DNA of 64,000 nucleotides from Hoplostethus atlanticus (lineage: Eukaryota > Chordata > Actinopteri > Trachichthyiformes > Trachichthyidae), in NCBI GenBank assembly GCA_034670405.1, contig JAXDDX010000072.1, forward strand, positions 310,001 to 374,000, given 5' to 3'. The position numbers were made by a program, and so were the translations under genes. This document shows, in pieces, positions 17,891 through 32,100 of the stretch. The notes under the pieces are model-generated. The model saw nothing but the letters and a program-made list of their open reading frames with translations. It did no database searches and was not told where the DNA came from. Numbering within the stretch: position 1 is the stretch's first letter; the number at the start of each line of letters is the position of its first letter.

Positions 17891-20800
17891 GTAACAAGGC
17901 ACTTGGGTGCCCAAATCAGTTTTGCTAACAATTATGAAAAGCAGATTTCTACTTTGGGTGAATTACAAAATGTGAATTACAGTGATGTCTGCATGATTCA
18001 TTAAAATGTTCTCTTTTCCATAATCTACTACTACTAAAGTACTACTAGTACTAAATGGAAGAGTCTCTTGTTTATGACCTAATATACTTATATGGCTGTC
18101 TTGTATCTTTTCTAACTTTTTTATATAATTGTCCACTTTTTAGTCATGTAATGCTGCATTGATTTAGAAATGAAGAACCGCCTTGAAAGCAAGTCAAACC
18201 CTCAAAAAACAGCCCACAAGAGAATGGAAAAGAAACAACATAGGCAAAGAGTTAAGTGAGAAATCCTTAAATTAATTTAATCAGTATTATTTACAGAACA
18301 GGAGCCATCCAACAAACTGGGGAGGATATAACATAATTGAAAGAAATACATTTGAAAGGCATTTTGATGTCCCTTTTTGGCGGGTTTGTTATTATGCCAA
18401 AAAATGTATTGAAACACATTTCACATGTATTTGTTAAAGGAAAAGTAGGCTATATTATAACACAAAGAAACTAAGTTTACCTACATTAAGGTAAGGTAAA
18501 AAAAAAAAGACTGAAGAGTTCTCAGAATCATCACCACAGAGCCAAAGTGAATCTAAAAGGGTTGAAGATCCATCAGTGAACCAGGATCACAGACTGAGAT
18601 TTAAAGGTTCATGGGAAGTGAAAGGTGTCTACAAGCTTCTGTCTTCTCTTGGGTCACAAAGCAAAATCCCCAAAAATGACCTCAAAAAGAAAACCAATTT
18701 TTTTTTACCAGAAATCCACAAACTATACCAACAATTGAAACCAACAAAACATTTTTCTCATTACTTTCCTTTTTATAAAACTGTCAAATTTTACACTAAA
18801 TAAAATAATTATATTTTACAACAATAGAACTTTAGACAGTAAAATAGGCTTTGATTGAGGTAATTACATCATTATGGTACTTGTACAAAGTAAAAAATAA
18901 ACAAAATAGATTTTTCTGTTTTTCCCTAAAAACACAACCACCCGACAAACTCACAAAGTGTTTTGTGTTGCTGTCATTTATTTGATGTTGTTGTTTTTCT
19001 TAACTTAAAACTTCCTCATTGAGGCCAAATGCTTTCCGTTAAGTGTTGCATTCTGGGGCGGCACCAGGAAATCCCGAGGACCATTTTCTCTCTGCATTTT
19101 GTTGCCGAAAGAGGTGATTTGTGAAACTACACTTAAAATTGAAATGAACTAACAGTGTATTTGTTAACATGTACAACTTGTTCGTAAATGAATGATTGCC
19201 CATTGATGTTCTGTTTCTATGCCTTCCTCGTACAGTTATACAGTCACCATAGGGCCTAACAGTCACAGCTAACAGTCCAAGACTCAACGGGGTGAATCTG
19301 ATTTGTTGACCCAACCGATGTTAATGCACCTCTTGACAATTACAGCAGCAAAAAAAGCTGCACCCTCTAATCTGTCAGCTGAGTTTACCCTCTTGACCCT
19401 CCCATAGGTGCCGCCCACAGACAGACACAAGACGAGGCTCGTGTTTGAGATTTGACGGGCTTGCAGTTAGCCCAAGACAAGTGCTAGTATTCCTCCATAA
19501 ACGCCAGCCAAGACGACGTCCGCCCCATCTCATCTCTCAACATCACGTTGTTCAAATTTTAACGGAGGGGGATCGGTGGATGGGTAACCTGCTCCCTCAC
19601 GTCTGCTAACATCTACAGTTTACTAGAGGGATGCGTTTAACAACTTCGGTTAGCAAGATAGATACCCACTTCCGAGTCACCCTGGCGTCAGCGCTAAAAG
19701 TGGCAAGTGTGGCATCCCTCCAAATGAGATGACGCACGGCATTCTGAACCACAAAGCCATCAATCTCAAACATGAACCAGGACAGACAGAGAACAACGTT
19801 TTGGGTAGAAAATGTCCCTCTGAGGCGGTAAAGGTGATTCTCAGAAGGACCAAAGGCACAAAACTCTAACCTGACTTGACATCTAGGAAAAATATGTATT
19901 AGAACAGGTTACAAATAAGGTGCCAGGAAGCCGCAGTAGAAATCCACCTATTCTAGATCCATCCCGCATTAGGATTCTCAGAACAAATTCCCCTTGGGTG
20001 TGGAGCGAGCGCAGCACCTTTGCAGTGGGAATGCTAAAGGTGGACCTCTTATTGCGACCGTGTCTGTAGCTCATCCTGAAAAATACCTTTTTTTTTTCCA
20101 GGGACGCTCAAAAAGCCCCGAACCAAATACACCTGAGACGCTCAGACATTTATAACCGTTTGAAATTTTGCTTAGTTTGACCTAGGTCTGCCTGACCAAC
20201 TAGCCCCCCCAGCCACAACTGGCACCGGCCCAAACAACAGACCCATCAGGATTTGAAGTCTTTTCAGATATTGTTGTGACGGATCACACCAAAAGCATCA
20301 GACTCCCAATGCTGTTCTGAAAGTACGGGTATTTCCAGTACTCCAGCCGAAGCCCAAATTATTTGAACGGTTTTCAAATACTGCTTTATGTGATCCACAA
20401 TGAGGTCAAGTGCCAGGGATTGAGGACTACCAGAGGTTCATGGATCATTGGACTGACTGAATGAATAGAACAACGGTGGTGGAGCGCTAAACTCATAGCA
20501 CCTATTGTACGAAACCATCCTTTCAACCTCCCCACAGACTCAGTGATACAGTACATAGATTGGGAATAAACATTTTACCAGCCTCCTAGCCACTGGCCGG
20601 TATTTTTCAGGCTGGGTTTGCGTAAATGTTTTTCTAAAAAACTGAATTCTGATGCGGGGCCTTTGGAGTCGGTAGCAAAATAACCGAATCAGGCTCCTCA
20701 AATCCTTAAGTTCCATCACTGACATAGCGGTTTTTGTTTCCCCCGTTTCCAACTCATGAACGCGACCTTTCGGCCCGAACAAAGACCCTGTTGTCCATGC

Positions 20801-21350
20801 GATGCTGTGAGTTTAACTCGCCACACTGTTCTGCAGAGACGAGCTCCATGACAGCACTGCGAGTCAGAACAGTTAGAAACCTTTGAGGAAGCGAGAGCCA
20901 ACTAGGTCGATTTCCTGCTCACTCCCCTCAAACCATCTGCTGGTTAGAAGCTAAGGCTATCATGGAACTGGGCTGGGTTCTCCGTCCTGGGCCTGCATTT
21001 ATTAAGCATTTCAGAGTAGAAGCACCAGCACCACTCCATGATCCTTCTAGTAGCTATACCTGTTGGAGCATGGAGCGACAACCATTTCAAGGCTGCATTG
21101 AATTAAGTTATACCTAGCCCGACTAAATTCTGTCATTCTATTTGCTACCTGAAAGCATTGGCCTAGCTTAGGGAGTGCTGGGAAATATTGGAGCTTTTGC
21201 TGATGCCATTAACAGAACTTTCTAGATAGATGGCTCCAGTCTCATGCAACAGATCCACACATTAATGCATCCGACTCTGAGACACTTGATAAATACGATG
21301 GATGATTTCTGGAGGTTTTCTTTTGTACTTGTACAGTAGCAGCCACTGTA
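17891..21350. other. Gene-free stretch downstream of mtm1
   Basis: No exon or RNA gene is supported. Open frames in the more GC-balanced part (19000-20900) are 60-90 codons, lie on the - strand and lack motifs or splice sites. Part of 21300-21830 may be mtm1 3' UTR. Confidence 0.4.
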
Positions 21351-21354
21351 GAAG

Positions 21355-21373
21355 CCCCCCCCCCCCACCCCCC
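21355..21373. repeat. C12-A-C6 homopolymer tract
   Basis: Twelve C, one A, six C on the + strand; the - strand (the mtm1 sense strand) is G-rich and could form a G-quadruplex in the mtm1 3' flank. Confidence 0.85.
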
Positions 21374-21726
21374 AGTGTGCAACTCTGCTGCATTAGTACT
21401 GCAGGAGTTTCTAAGAAATTCCTTGTCGGGCTGGGGAACAATCCTGCAGCAGTGCAGCGAGCAGGAAGAGGTGTAAAAAAAAAAAAAGCGGGGACTTCTG
21501 TAACGTCTTGATCAGCATTCGACTGAAAGCCACTGAGTGTGTTTAAGGCTTCGCTGTATGAAGATGTGTGTATAGAAAAGTCATGTGACAAGGCTGTACT
21601 GTGACATATTGCATAATCATCATCACCGTGGTGTTACAAGCTAAATTATTGTTATCAAATGTCAATATTATTATTATTATTCCTTGTTATCCACAATTAT
21701 GACTGTACAAAACAAATGTATTTTCC

Positions 21727-21761
<35 letters not shown>
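21727..21761. repeat. (TG)n microsatellite in mtm1 3' UTR/flank
   Basis: About 15 TG units with one interruption, 70-105 bases beyond the mtm1 stop codon on the - strand, where it reads (CA)n. Confidence 0.9.
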
Positions 21762-21762
<1 letters not shown>

Positions 21763-21831
21763 AGATCAGAGTGAAGAGAACAGACGTGCAAGTGAACAAT
21801 TATGTTTAGTGCGCGCATGTGTTGCCAATAC

Positions 21832-23160
21832 TCAGAAGGGGGTGTGTAGGTGTGTGTATTGCTGCGAGGGCATGGAGGAGGAGGGCGAGGAGGCATTGGG
21901 GGCGGAGTTATTAGCCAGGTGAGAGGAAGGGGCAGAGTCGGAGAGCTGCAGCTCCTCCAGCTTCTTCAGGTATTCGTCTCTGAGAGCCAGCAGCTCCTTG
22001 TAGCGCTGCTCGACCGGACTCTGCTGCTGCACAACGAAACGCACACACACACATTTTATTAATTAAAAAAACAAAAACACAGAAATGCAGAAATCATACT
22101 CATACATAAATGTATAAAATGTGAAACAAGAAGACACAAGATTAAGGTAAAACAAGAGTAAAAATAATAGCTTAAACCTGGATATGATTGTTTTCATTCA
22201 TATATGCTGTCATTTCATAGTTTTCCTATAATTTCTTACATATTGCATGTAAAGATTATTTTTCTTATTTCATACTGTACATAGTTCATATTTCTTTGTA
22301 TATTCTCATATTTTTCATTTTTTTTGCCTCAGTAAATTCTACTGTAATCCAGACCTTTCATTCATTCTACTTAACATATTCTAGTGTTGAAATTGATAAA
22401 GGTCCCGCCCCCTCTATAGCTACCCACTGTCTGCTGCTACACTGCACTACAGAGGCCACCAGGGGGCAGGACATAACAAGGAGGAGAGAAGGGAGGACAC
22501 TAGGGTGACATGAGGAGGCAGAAGAGGAGGGGGAGGAAGATGAGATGTTGAAGGTTTTCCAGAGAGAGAGACTAGAAATAAGGACAAAAATGCAGTGATG
22601 TGAATGAGAGACGAGAAGCTAGAAAACATGAGATAATGTAGACGAATGGTCCAGATTTGTGTAAAGCCACCAACATTTTAGCATCTATTGTATTCAGGGA
22701 AAATGGAAATGTTTTAAATTCTCTAAAAACTGCAATTTCATTGCATTTGTTTAATTCTTTTTAATTTTTTGGCATTACATAATAATCAGAATTATTTAGG
22801 ATATTTTCCTTAGCAATATTGTATTCCTTGGCCATCAAAACATATTTTTTCAATCCCATCATGGTCACTTTGCAGGTAACAGAAAGATAAATGGTGGATC
22901 GGACCATTTTTTCTGACAGGGGGGCATCAAACCAATTATGGGGCTTTTACACAAATCTAGACCATTCGGCCTGGACTGAAAAGCAACGAGGGAAGAAGAA
23001 GAGAAAAGAGAGGTTTCTGCAGCAGCAGCTGTCAGACTGTTCCATAGAAACAGACAAATGTGTGACTATTGTATTACTAATGCATTAGTGAGAGACTGAT
23101 GCTGTAGAGAGAAGCTGCTGGACCGGTGGGAACAACACGACTTTGCCTCAGGAGAGACAG

Positions 23161-23196
<36 letters not shown>

Positions 23197-26100
23197 AATG
23201 TTTTTTTTTTATTCTGGGCAAATATCCCAAGAAGAAGAACATGAAATTACAGTTAGAATGAAATATAAAGACAAAACTTTGCTGAGAACAGAGAATACTA
23301 TCAGAATACGCCGGAAAATCTGCAATATTTTTAAGACCTCTAAAAGTGAATATAGATTGAAGATTTAACTGTACTCAAGATGTTTTTAGCCTTAAGAAAA
23401 TCATGTTATCTAAACTCTTTCAGAACCTGTAGACAGCCTGAATTAGATGAAGGCACTTTGACAAACCTGAGGGTTTAGTTAACTAAAATGTTGTATAGTA
23501 TATAGTATTTTAATATGTATTTCACTAATAAGTTGCTCCCTGCTGCCAATCAGTGAAATCAGCTGTAGTGTTTGGTTGGAAAGAAAACCTGCAGAAAAGC
23601 TCTCTGCCTTCAATGGCACATGATTGGACAATTTGGGATTCTAACCCAAGTTTTGCAAGTACAATCCTCAGTGTCATTACAAATCGCCATTTATAGTTTC
23701 AATTCTCATTTTACACCCGAGTTGGATTATTTGATTACGCGGTAACTTTTGGCCATTAGCAACCTGTGCCGTAAAATGTGTCCTATTGGTTTGAACCAGG
23801 AAGTTGTGCATTTTATTTGCAAATCCTGTCTTGGTATTTCAAAATAAAAGTAGGTGTTCTTACAGCCAAGGTTCTTGCAGTACTACACCAGTGCGTGGTG
23901 CACTATGATTGGATGAAATAATATCCAAAAGCCTGTCTAAGTTTGAACAAGTATTATCTGAAATCACATTGTTTACGCAAAATGTAATGTTTGCAATTAT
24001 AACCTTGTTTAGACAGAAAAAGACGGAAAAGTGATAGAACGAGTAGTGTAACAAACTATTTCTTCCAGGGAATAATAAGTAATATTACTTTTGAAATGAG
24101 TAACTAGGAAAAACTGTGATTTATCAATCACAGTTACAAATGTACTGACTACTACAACAGAGGAGGGCCAGAAGAGGGCACATGCACTCTTGCAAAGAGA
24201 TTTTGGTGAAGCCGAGTTACCACCTTTGCTAAATTTTTCAAAGTTTTGTGGAGTGCACGTATCGCTTACCTGTTGTCGTATGCGCGGGTTCCAGCGGATG
24301 TAGTAAGTCACCCAGAGCTCTAGGTGGCGCATACTGGCGACGGGGTAGAGGACCCGGCCGGACTCCGGGGTGTAGAAGGGATTCAGGTACATGTCGCTGG
24401 TACTATTGACCAAAGACCACAGAGACACCGTCTTCAGCCTCACTTCCTACAGGACATAAAGGGGATGAAAGTGTGAGTTAGACAGAGAGAAAGAAAGTTG
24501 GTGAATATGTGTAGAAAGATATACTGTAGAAAAATCTGAAAAGGGTCCCAGGGAGACTGAGGTGGGTATTTTATGTTGACTAAGCCCTCCCGAGATCCTG
24601 CAAATTAAAGGTAGTCTGAATAGAACAGTGTAAGCTTGTAGTCTCAGGGTGCGTTTGCAATGCTGCGTGAAAGTCAGAAAAATGACGACAACAATTTGAA
24701 ACTGTGTGGACACAAAATTACAGGGACTGAAATCAGGTTTCAGGTTTCCCCACCGCCCAAATCTCTACAACGTGGGATGACAGGTTACCAAAACTCTGCC
24801 CAATAAACAAGCTATTTGTGAGTCCATGTGACTTTTGTTTAAAAGACAAACAAAAGTAAAATACACCAAATAGAAAGATGCACAAAAATACTTTTCCACA
24901 ATGGTAGGTATGATCTGTAGGTATGATCGCACCCTCAAAGAAGTGTATATTTTCTTAGGTTAGCCAAAACAATAGTCCGAAAAAAAAAAAAGTTTGGAGA
25001 AATGAGAAAGAAATCATTTCCAAATCGTGCATGCTCTGTGAACACAACACTGTATAGTAAGACATGTTTTGGTGTTGGGAGTACTTTTGGTATAGAATAT
25101 TTACCTATATTTAGTAGTATAACAGTAGAATGCAGGTTTGTTGCGCTATGCATTTTGTACCAAAATAAAATACCAACACCAAAACATAAAAAACAAAGAT
25201 ATATATTTAACAAATTAACATCTTTGTTTTTTATGTTTTGATGTTGGTGTTGGGAGTACAGGTTTGTTGCGCTATGCAGTCTGGGATACCCTCATTACCA
25301 TTGATTTCTCAATACGCCCATGGAGGCCATTCTTCTGTCTAAATTAATGGTGGATCACCATATTAAAAAAAATGTTTTCAACAGAAAAAAAAAAGTTTTA
25401 AAATGTTTATAGCTTTTGATATTTATCAGTCATAATTGGATGTCTTGTTGGAAGCAGCTTGTGTGTTTACTCTGCTGCTTGGTCCCACAGATGAAGGCCC
25501 GGGGATACAAAGAGAGAGAACACAAGAGGGACCAATTCATCTCTCCAAAGTGAATTATTGCTGCAACACACAACCCTGCTCTCTTCGATCCATCACTCCA
25601 TCTCTTCTGCTCTAATTCACATTATCAGGATGGGAGGTGGAGACAGAGTTGGGATCTCTAGCGGCAGATAGCAAAAGACAAGTACAAGACAAAAAGGACA
25701 CGGAAACTAGAAAATGGGCTTTAAGGGCCTGCTCACACCTACAGTTGTTCTGGGTTCAAACCATTGTGGCAAAAAGGGAATCGGCACACCTGACCAGTTT
25801 TGCTGTGCTGGTGCAACAGGAGAGGAAAAACTGTAGATAAGGCGATGAAACTCCATGCAACATCGCTATACAAAAACATTGCGCTTAATAGTTTTTTCGG
25901 TCTTCTATATGGTAAAACCTATCAATACTGGACATAAATTAAATTGGTTAAGGCCCTTTGGGACTAGAGTGTTCATCACCTGTGATCTGTGCATCTATGT
26001 ACACAAGGAGGTGAGAACACCACGTACTATATCCACACAGCATTGAAATGTTGTAATGTAAGGTAAATAAAGTTTATGCAGGCTTTACCTCCGCAACACA

Positions 26101-29100
26101 TTGGATTTGCACACTAGCAAACATTGGCCACGTTCACACTACTGGTGAAAGTGGTGTTGGGTGTGAGAAGTGACTAAATCTAGCCACAATGTTGGCAAGT
26201 TGGCAACAGTGTCGTGCATGTTAAACGGTTGTCAAGAAGAAGCGAGAGATGCACCTAGTTGTAGGGCAGCTGTGTGTGTGTGTCTTACGTGCTGGTCTCG
26301 TGCACTCTCACAGTTGTAGAGGAAAGTCCCAAAGCGGCAGCTGTAGAGATGATCCAGGATGGTCAGCAGGAGGCGCTCATTAAACTCAAACGCTGTGGGA
26401 AACTGAGGGGGGAACAGGACAGTTAATATCGACTGCATTTAGACATGTACTACAACCAAAGCTCCAAATCCTCAGACGCAATGTTCTCACCTCGCTAGTG
26501 TCATGTTTTAATCAATCTCCAACACTTTTAATCTCAAATTTGACGTCCAAGCTTTTGACACGACCGCCAACAGTACGTGACAGTTAAAGTTTTGCATGCA
26601 TTTTGAAATTGGAAAAGGTTTGTTCATATTGACACTGCATTGAAGATTTGTATTTTAAATTATGATGGATTAGGAAAGTTAAAAAAAAAATTCTACAACA
26701 TTATTTCATGTATTATAGAGGAATAACCTTATAAAATCCTTGTCTAAGCCTCAAATCTTAATGAAGATATCCCAAATAAAGAACACACACAAATAAATAT
26801 AATATACTTTCATTGTTAGCCAAAAAAAAAAAAAAAAAAAGTAGATTAAATGTAAATCTCATTATTTTGCCCATATAATAGTTATGTGTAGGTGAGGCAA
26901 TGCAAAAAGAGATTGCACCCAATTCACTTTGCAACACTAAAACCCCAAATTATTGTAGTACACCAATTATAAAGGGGCTTTGGGGCCCAAGGGTGCCAGC
27001 CTTGGTAGATGAATGTTACAGCTGAAGCAATTTGTGCTTGCGTTGGTGATGATGTGGCTATTTGCTTGTGCAGTGCTATTTTCCAGGTCTTGTTTGCACC
27101 ACAATTTGATTGATGAGAAGATAACTGCAGTGCATTTACTAAGAGCTGTTCTAATTACGACTGCGCACAAAAACGTAACAAGTGCAGCTTTCAACTGATA
27201 TCATTAAGATCACTTATGCACATCATGTCAGTCGCAATTTTCCAAATAACTGACGCCAGGTTCAGACCAGAAGCGGAATGGATTTGCAGCTGGGCTGTTC
27301 ACACCCAGAAGCATATTTCTACGCCAATCCAGCAGCCTTCCCTGAGTAACATGTACTACACGGAGGAGAAATAACCTGTGCTTACGTTGTGCTCCAATAG
27401 CAAAGGCAACACCCCAAGCCCAAGGTCATATGGCTCTCTGTATTTTTCCACATCAGTGATTGAAGTCACTTCTGATTCAGTGACTTTCTCCACAGACTCT
27501 CTTGCATCAAAGCAGTCAAGTGGATTTGTTTAGGGTTATTTTTCAGCTGTTACCTGTGATTAGTTTACGTGATTTTTTTTGGTTTAGTAAATTGATGGGA
27601 CTGATCCATTTCAATAATATCCTCCATTTTTGCATCCTACCATTACCCAAATACAAATTAATTGGGTCAAACAAGCTTAAATTCTCATGCCAAGTGTCTA
27701 CCCCATTTCCTCGCGCAAAGGTTTATTTATAGGACTTTAAAGGACTTTACAGGCCTAACTAGGTCAGGCTGGCAGACAATCAGATTCATGACCAATTATC
27801 AATCAATTATGACAAATAAGATGTTTACAGAATATGATTAGAACAAAAGCACATTTTAGAAAATGTACTCAATGAAACAATGACTTCCATTGTTTTTGTA
27901 CAGCCCCAAAGTGACCATAATATTAAGGGGTTATTTCCCAACTTGACGTGATAATTCAGATTTGTGAAAAAGCCTACACATACCTGTTTAGTCATCTGCC
28001 AAACACAGTCGATGAACTGAACAAAGATGGGCGATCTGTCCTGATCTGCGTGGTTCTTGTCACCGTGACCTATCCTCTACACACACACAAAAACACACAA
28101 AGTCAAATATGAGTCACAGGAAGCAAATTTTAATCAAACCACTACAGTGTTTTTAGGGGTTGATAGTCTCAAACTCGGCTGTTAATATTTTATTTCCTTA
28201 CTGAGGCGAACTTGTGTCCAAAGCTGATCCACTCCTTCTCAAGCAGCACCTAAATGGACACACACAGATACATGTTAGATCAATTCATCAGAGCCTTGCA
28301 ACCACTAGCCTACCCTGCTAACCATTTACCTGAAAGAAACTTAAGCACAAGACAGCTCCCTTGTTATTACCTGTACACCAGAGTTACTATAGCGACTATA
28401 TGCGACACGACCAGAATGTAGAATATTTTCTGCTGCCCAGTAGCAAATGTTGCACGGGCCCGGTGGCTGGGGACCCCGGTCCATTTAATTTCCTATAGAG
28501 CTGAGCGACCACGGAAACTCAATGTGCGGACAGTCAACAAGCTTGTCAGCCTACAAAAGTTGGCTGTGGCTGTAGTCATCGCACACCAACAGCCAATCAG
28601 ATTTCTGCGCTTCCTCGTTTCCCCCATCATGATTTTGTGGCAAGTGCAAAATGGATGACAATATGTTTACAGCCATTCAAAGCTTTGCAGTTTTCTACAA
28701 ATTTTATTTCAAAGACTACAGGAATAAACGTCTCAAAAAAGATCCTTAGAAAACGGTTGCATGGAGTAATTTTTTATCTTTATTTTTGATTAATGCTACT
28801 AAATTGCTAGCTAGCTATATTAACTCATCCAAATTATGTAACGTTATAAAGGGCAATACCAAAGCCACAGAAACTACATGATTACATAGGTTATGTTTCT
28901 TGTTCTTATTCTTTGTACAAGCAGTTAGTTTCACAATGTAATGCTGGTTGTCTGGCGACTGACCTGGAATCCTCTGAGAGTGCGGTAGTGGCTGTCCAGC
29001 ATCAGCATGGCCAGAGAGGTGAGCTGGGCGGTTCGGTCCCAGCCGTCGCTGCAGTGAATCAACACTGAGCTCCCACTGGAAACCTTGTCCGCTACCTGGA

Positions 29101-32100
29101 TGGCTCCCGATAGCACCAGCTACATGCAAACAAGAACACAATGTGGAAGTGGTGCTGGGGTTTCAACACGTTGAGGCTTCTGATAGTGTTCGCCGCTTTT
29201 TGGCTGTGCATTTCTCTTGTATGTTGCGTGACACATACATTCTTTTCAAAACAGCAGATGCCACTAGGATATGTACGTAAAACAACTCCTTCTGAATTGT
29301 TTATGTCTTGAATCCTGAGAGCATCAATAAATAATTCAGAGCAGCATGATACATGAAATAGGTATACTATACACTTGCATTCATGCACACACACACACAC
29401 ACTTTTCCTTGCCTTAATATGTTCTAGCCAGTGTGTAGACTCCAGGCTTGAGAGCCAATGAGACTCTTCCACGTTGGGGTAGACGATATCTTTGAGCTTC
29501 TTCAGGGATTCCCTCATGACGTGGATGTTGTGGATATCCAGGAAGACCAGTTCTGCATTCTGGTACTCGTCGCCCTCGTAGCCTCCTCCTGTGGCCTGGG
29601 GATGGCAAAGGAGTTCAAGGTCAAAGTTCCAGGTGGCACCAAAGCTTGGCTGTTCTATTCTAAAAACAGTAACAGGGACTGTTCTTACACACCTCAGTAA
29701 CTGTTACAGGCCAGTCCTCTAAAATAATTTCTTTACTTGCCAAGTTTACCTTGACCTTGCTCAAAGTTCGTGAGGAAGGTCTGGGAAAAGTCGGAAGGAA
29801 CATTGTGGCACGTCCCAGGGAAGCCAAAAGCCTAGTGCAGCATAGGTGTTGAAGAAAACTAGTGCAGTGCCATTATTAATTTCCACTTTCTGTCTCATCC
29901 GAATTGTGAAGGGGGACGATTGAAGGCACTGTGGCGCATAACATGACCTACTTAACTGAAAAGCGTCACAGAAACCATCTACAATTCGGCCAGCCACAAC
30001 TTGCATTCATAGTGCCGCAAAGCAGTTGTTAAACGACAAATAGTGCCGTTATCCTGTGGACAGTTTTGAAAAACACTTGATATTCCAAAACATCAAAAGA
30101 ATAATCCGTTCAAAATATTAGTAATTTTGAGTGGACACACTCCTGTGCTCAAGCAGTGAACGCTTCACAACACCCAGGCTGCAGTTAAGTACCCAGACCT
30201 GGTTAGTTTGCCTGTACTCTACCTCTGTTACTTCTTCAGACACCAGAAAACAACCAAGGAGACAACTAGGAACAGCCTACATAGGACCAGAGGACACAAC
30301 ATACTGTCAGTCCTTCGCAATGAACACCCAGAAACTTGCCACATCACCCTTTGACCTTTCAACCCCTTTAAGCTCCTTGACCCTCACTGTGACTTCCTGA
30401 CCTCGTTTGTGAGAGTTCACACTGGGCTATAGCTCAGAGACTGCAAGAGGGAGGGGAATCCACAGAGACTCCAATGTAAACTGCACTGCATTTGTTCCTC
30501 TGGGTCCTGAGAGTTTTCCCATCTATCAAATTGATGCACCGTGCCAACGTTTCTTTTATGCTTTCATGCTTGAACGTTTGTGAACCCAACAGGGGGCGGT
30601 CATTATTTCATATATTACAGAGGAATAACCTTATAAAACCCTTCTCTAAAACTCTTAATGATAGATATCCCAAATAAAGAACATGTAGAAATAAATCTAC
30701 AGTTGTGAGAAGGAGTTTGTGAACCCTTTTGAATTACCTGCATTCCTGCATAAATGGCTCCTAAAAGTCATAACAATAGAAAAAACACAATGTGTGATAC
30801 ACAAACATATTGTTCAAACATTAACAGCCTAAGCTGGAAAAGGTATGTGAACCTCTTGGATAATGACTTCTATAAAAGGGGGTAATTAAAGTCAGGTGAT
30901 GAATGAGATGACATTCAGGTGTGGGTTAGAGGTGTCCTGTCATATAAAAAAACAAAGTTTGGTTACCAACAGAGTCTGCTCCCCAAAACAAAGAGATCTG
31001 TTGAAGTGAAAGATGCCCCGGTGAAAAGAAATTTCAGCGGACTTCCAGAGAAGAGTTGTTGAGGCTCATAAGGATGGAAAAGCTAAAAACCCATTTCCAA
31101 AGTCTACAGTCAGACAGATTGTATACAAATGGAGAAAATTCAGTACAGTTCTGCTCTCCCAGCAAAGATCACGCCACATAATGGTCAAGGAGGTGACAAA
31201 GGTAACAGCTGAGGATCTGCAGGAATCTCTTGAACTTTCTAACATCCACAATAAAGTGTCCACAATAAAACACTAAAAAAAGAGTGTTGTTCATAGGAGG
31301 ATACCAAGGAGGAAACCACTGCTCTCCCTGCCCATCTCAAGTTTGCCAAAGACCAGCTGTATGTTCCACAAAGCTACTGGAACAATGTTCTGTGAACAGA
31401 TGAGACAAAAATGGAACTGTTTGGCAAAAGGGGCACAACGCTAGGTTTGGAGGAGAAAAAACACTGCATACCAACAGCAAAACCTCATCCCAACCATGAA
31501 GCATGGTGGAGGGAGCATCATGGTTTGGGGCTGCTTTGCTGCCTCGGGGTCTGTACAGCTACAATCATTGGAATGGAACAATGAATTCCAAATTGTATCA
31601 GGAAATTCTACAGAATACCAGGGTAATGGTCTGTGATTTGAAGCTTATGCAGCATCACAATCACCTCAAACACAAAAGCAAATCTACAGAACAGAATGGC
31701 TTAAACAGAGGTAAATTCACATTTTGGAATGGCCAAGTCAGCATGACCTGAAGCAAGCCGTTCATACAAGAAATCCTAAAACTCAATGAACTCAAACAGT
31801 TCTGTAAGGAGGATTGGTCCAAAATACCTCCTAACCGTTGAGCAGCTACCATTGCCATTGCTATTCAGTGTTTTTCTCATTGCTGACAGATGCACAGTCA
31901 CATCAGATGCAGCAATGGAGGCTTCCTTGGGTATTTATTTTCCTAGTTTTAAGATTTTTCTTGTGGCTCTTGGTGATATTTTAGTGGTGATACATCTACT
32001 TCTAGGTGGAGTCCCTGTCATGTTAAATGCTCTCCATTTGTATATTACTTGTATAACCTTCCCCAGACTGACTACTCGCTTCCTGAGGTCCTCTGAGGTC

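Noticed and set aside
19039..20901. Series of - strand frames of 60-90 codons
   Set aside because: They lie in different phases, lack motifs, and do not join through plausible splice sites.
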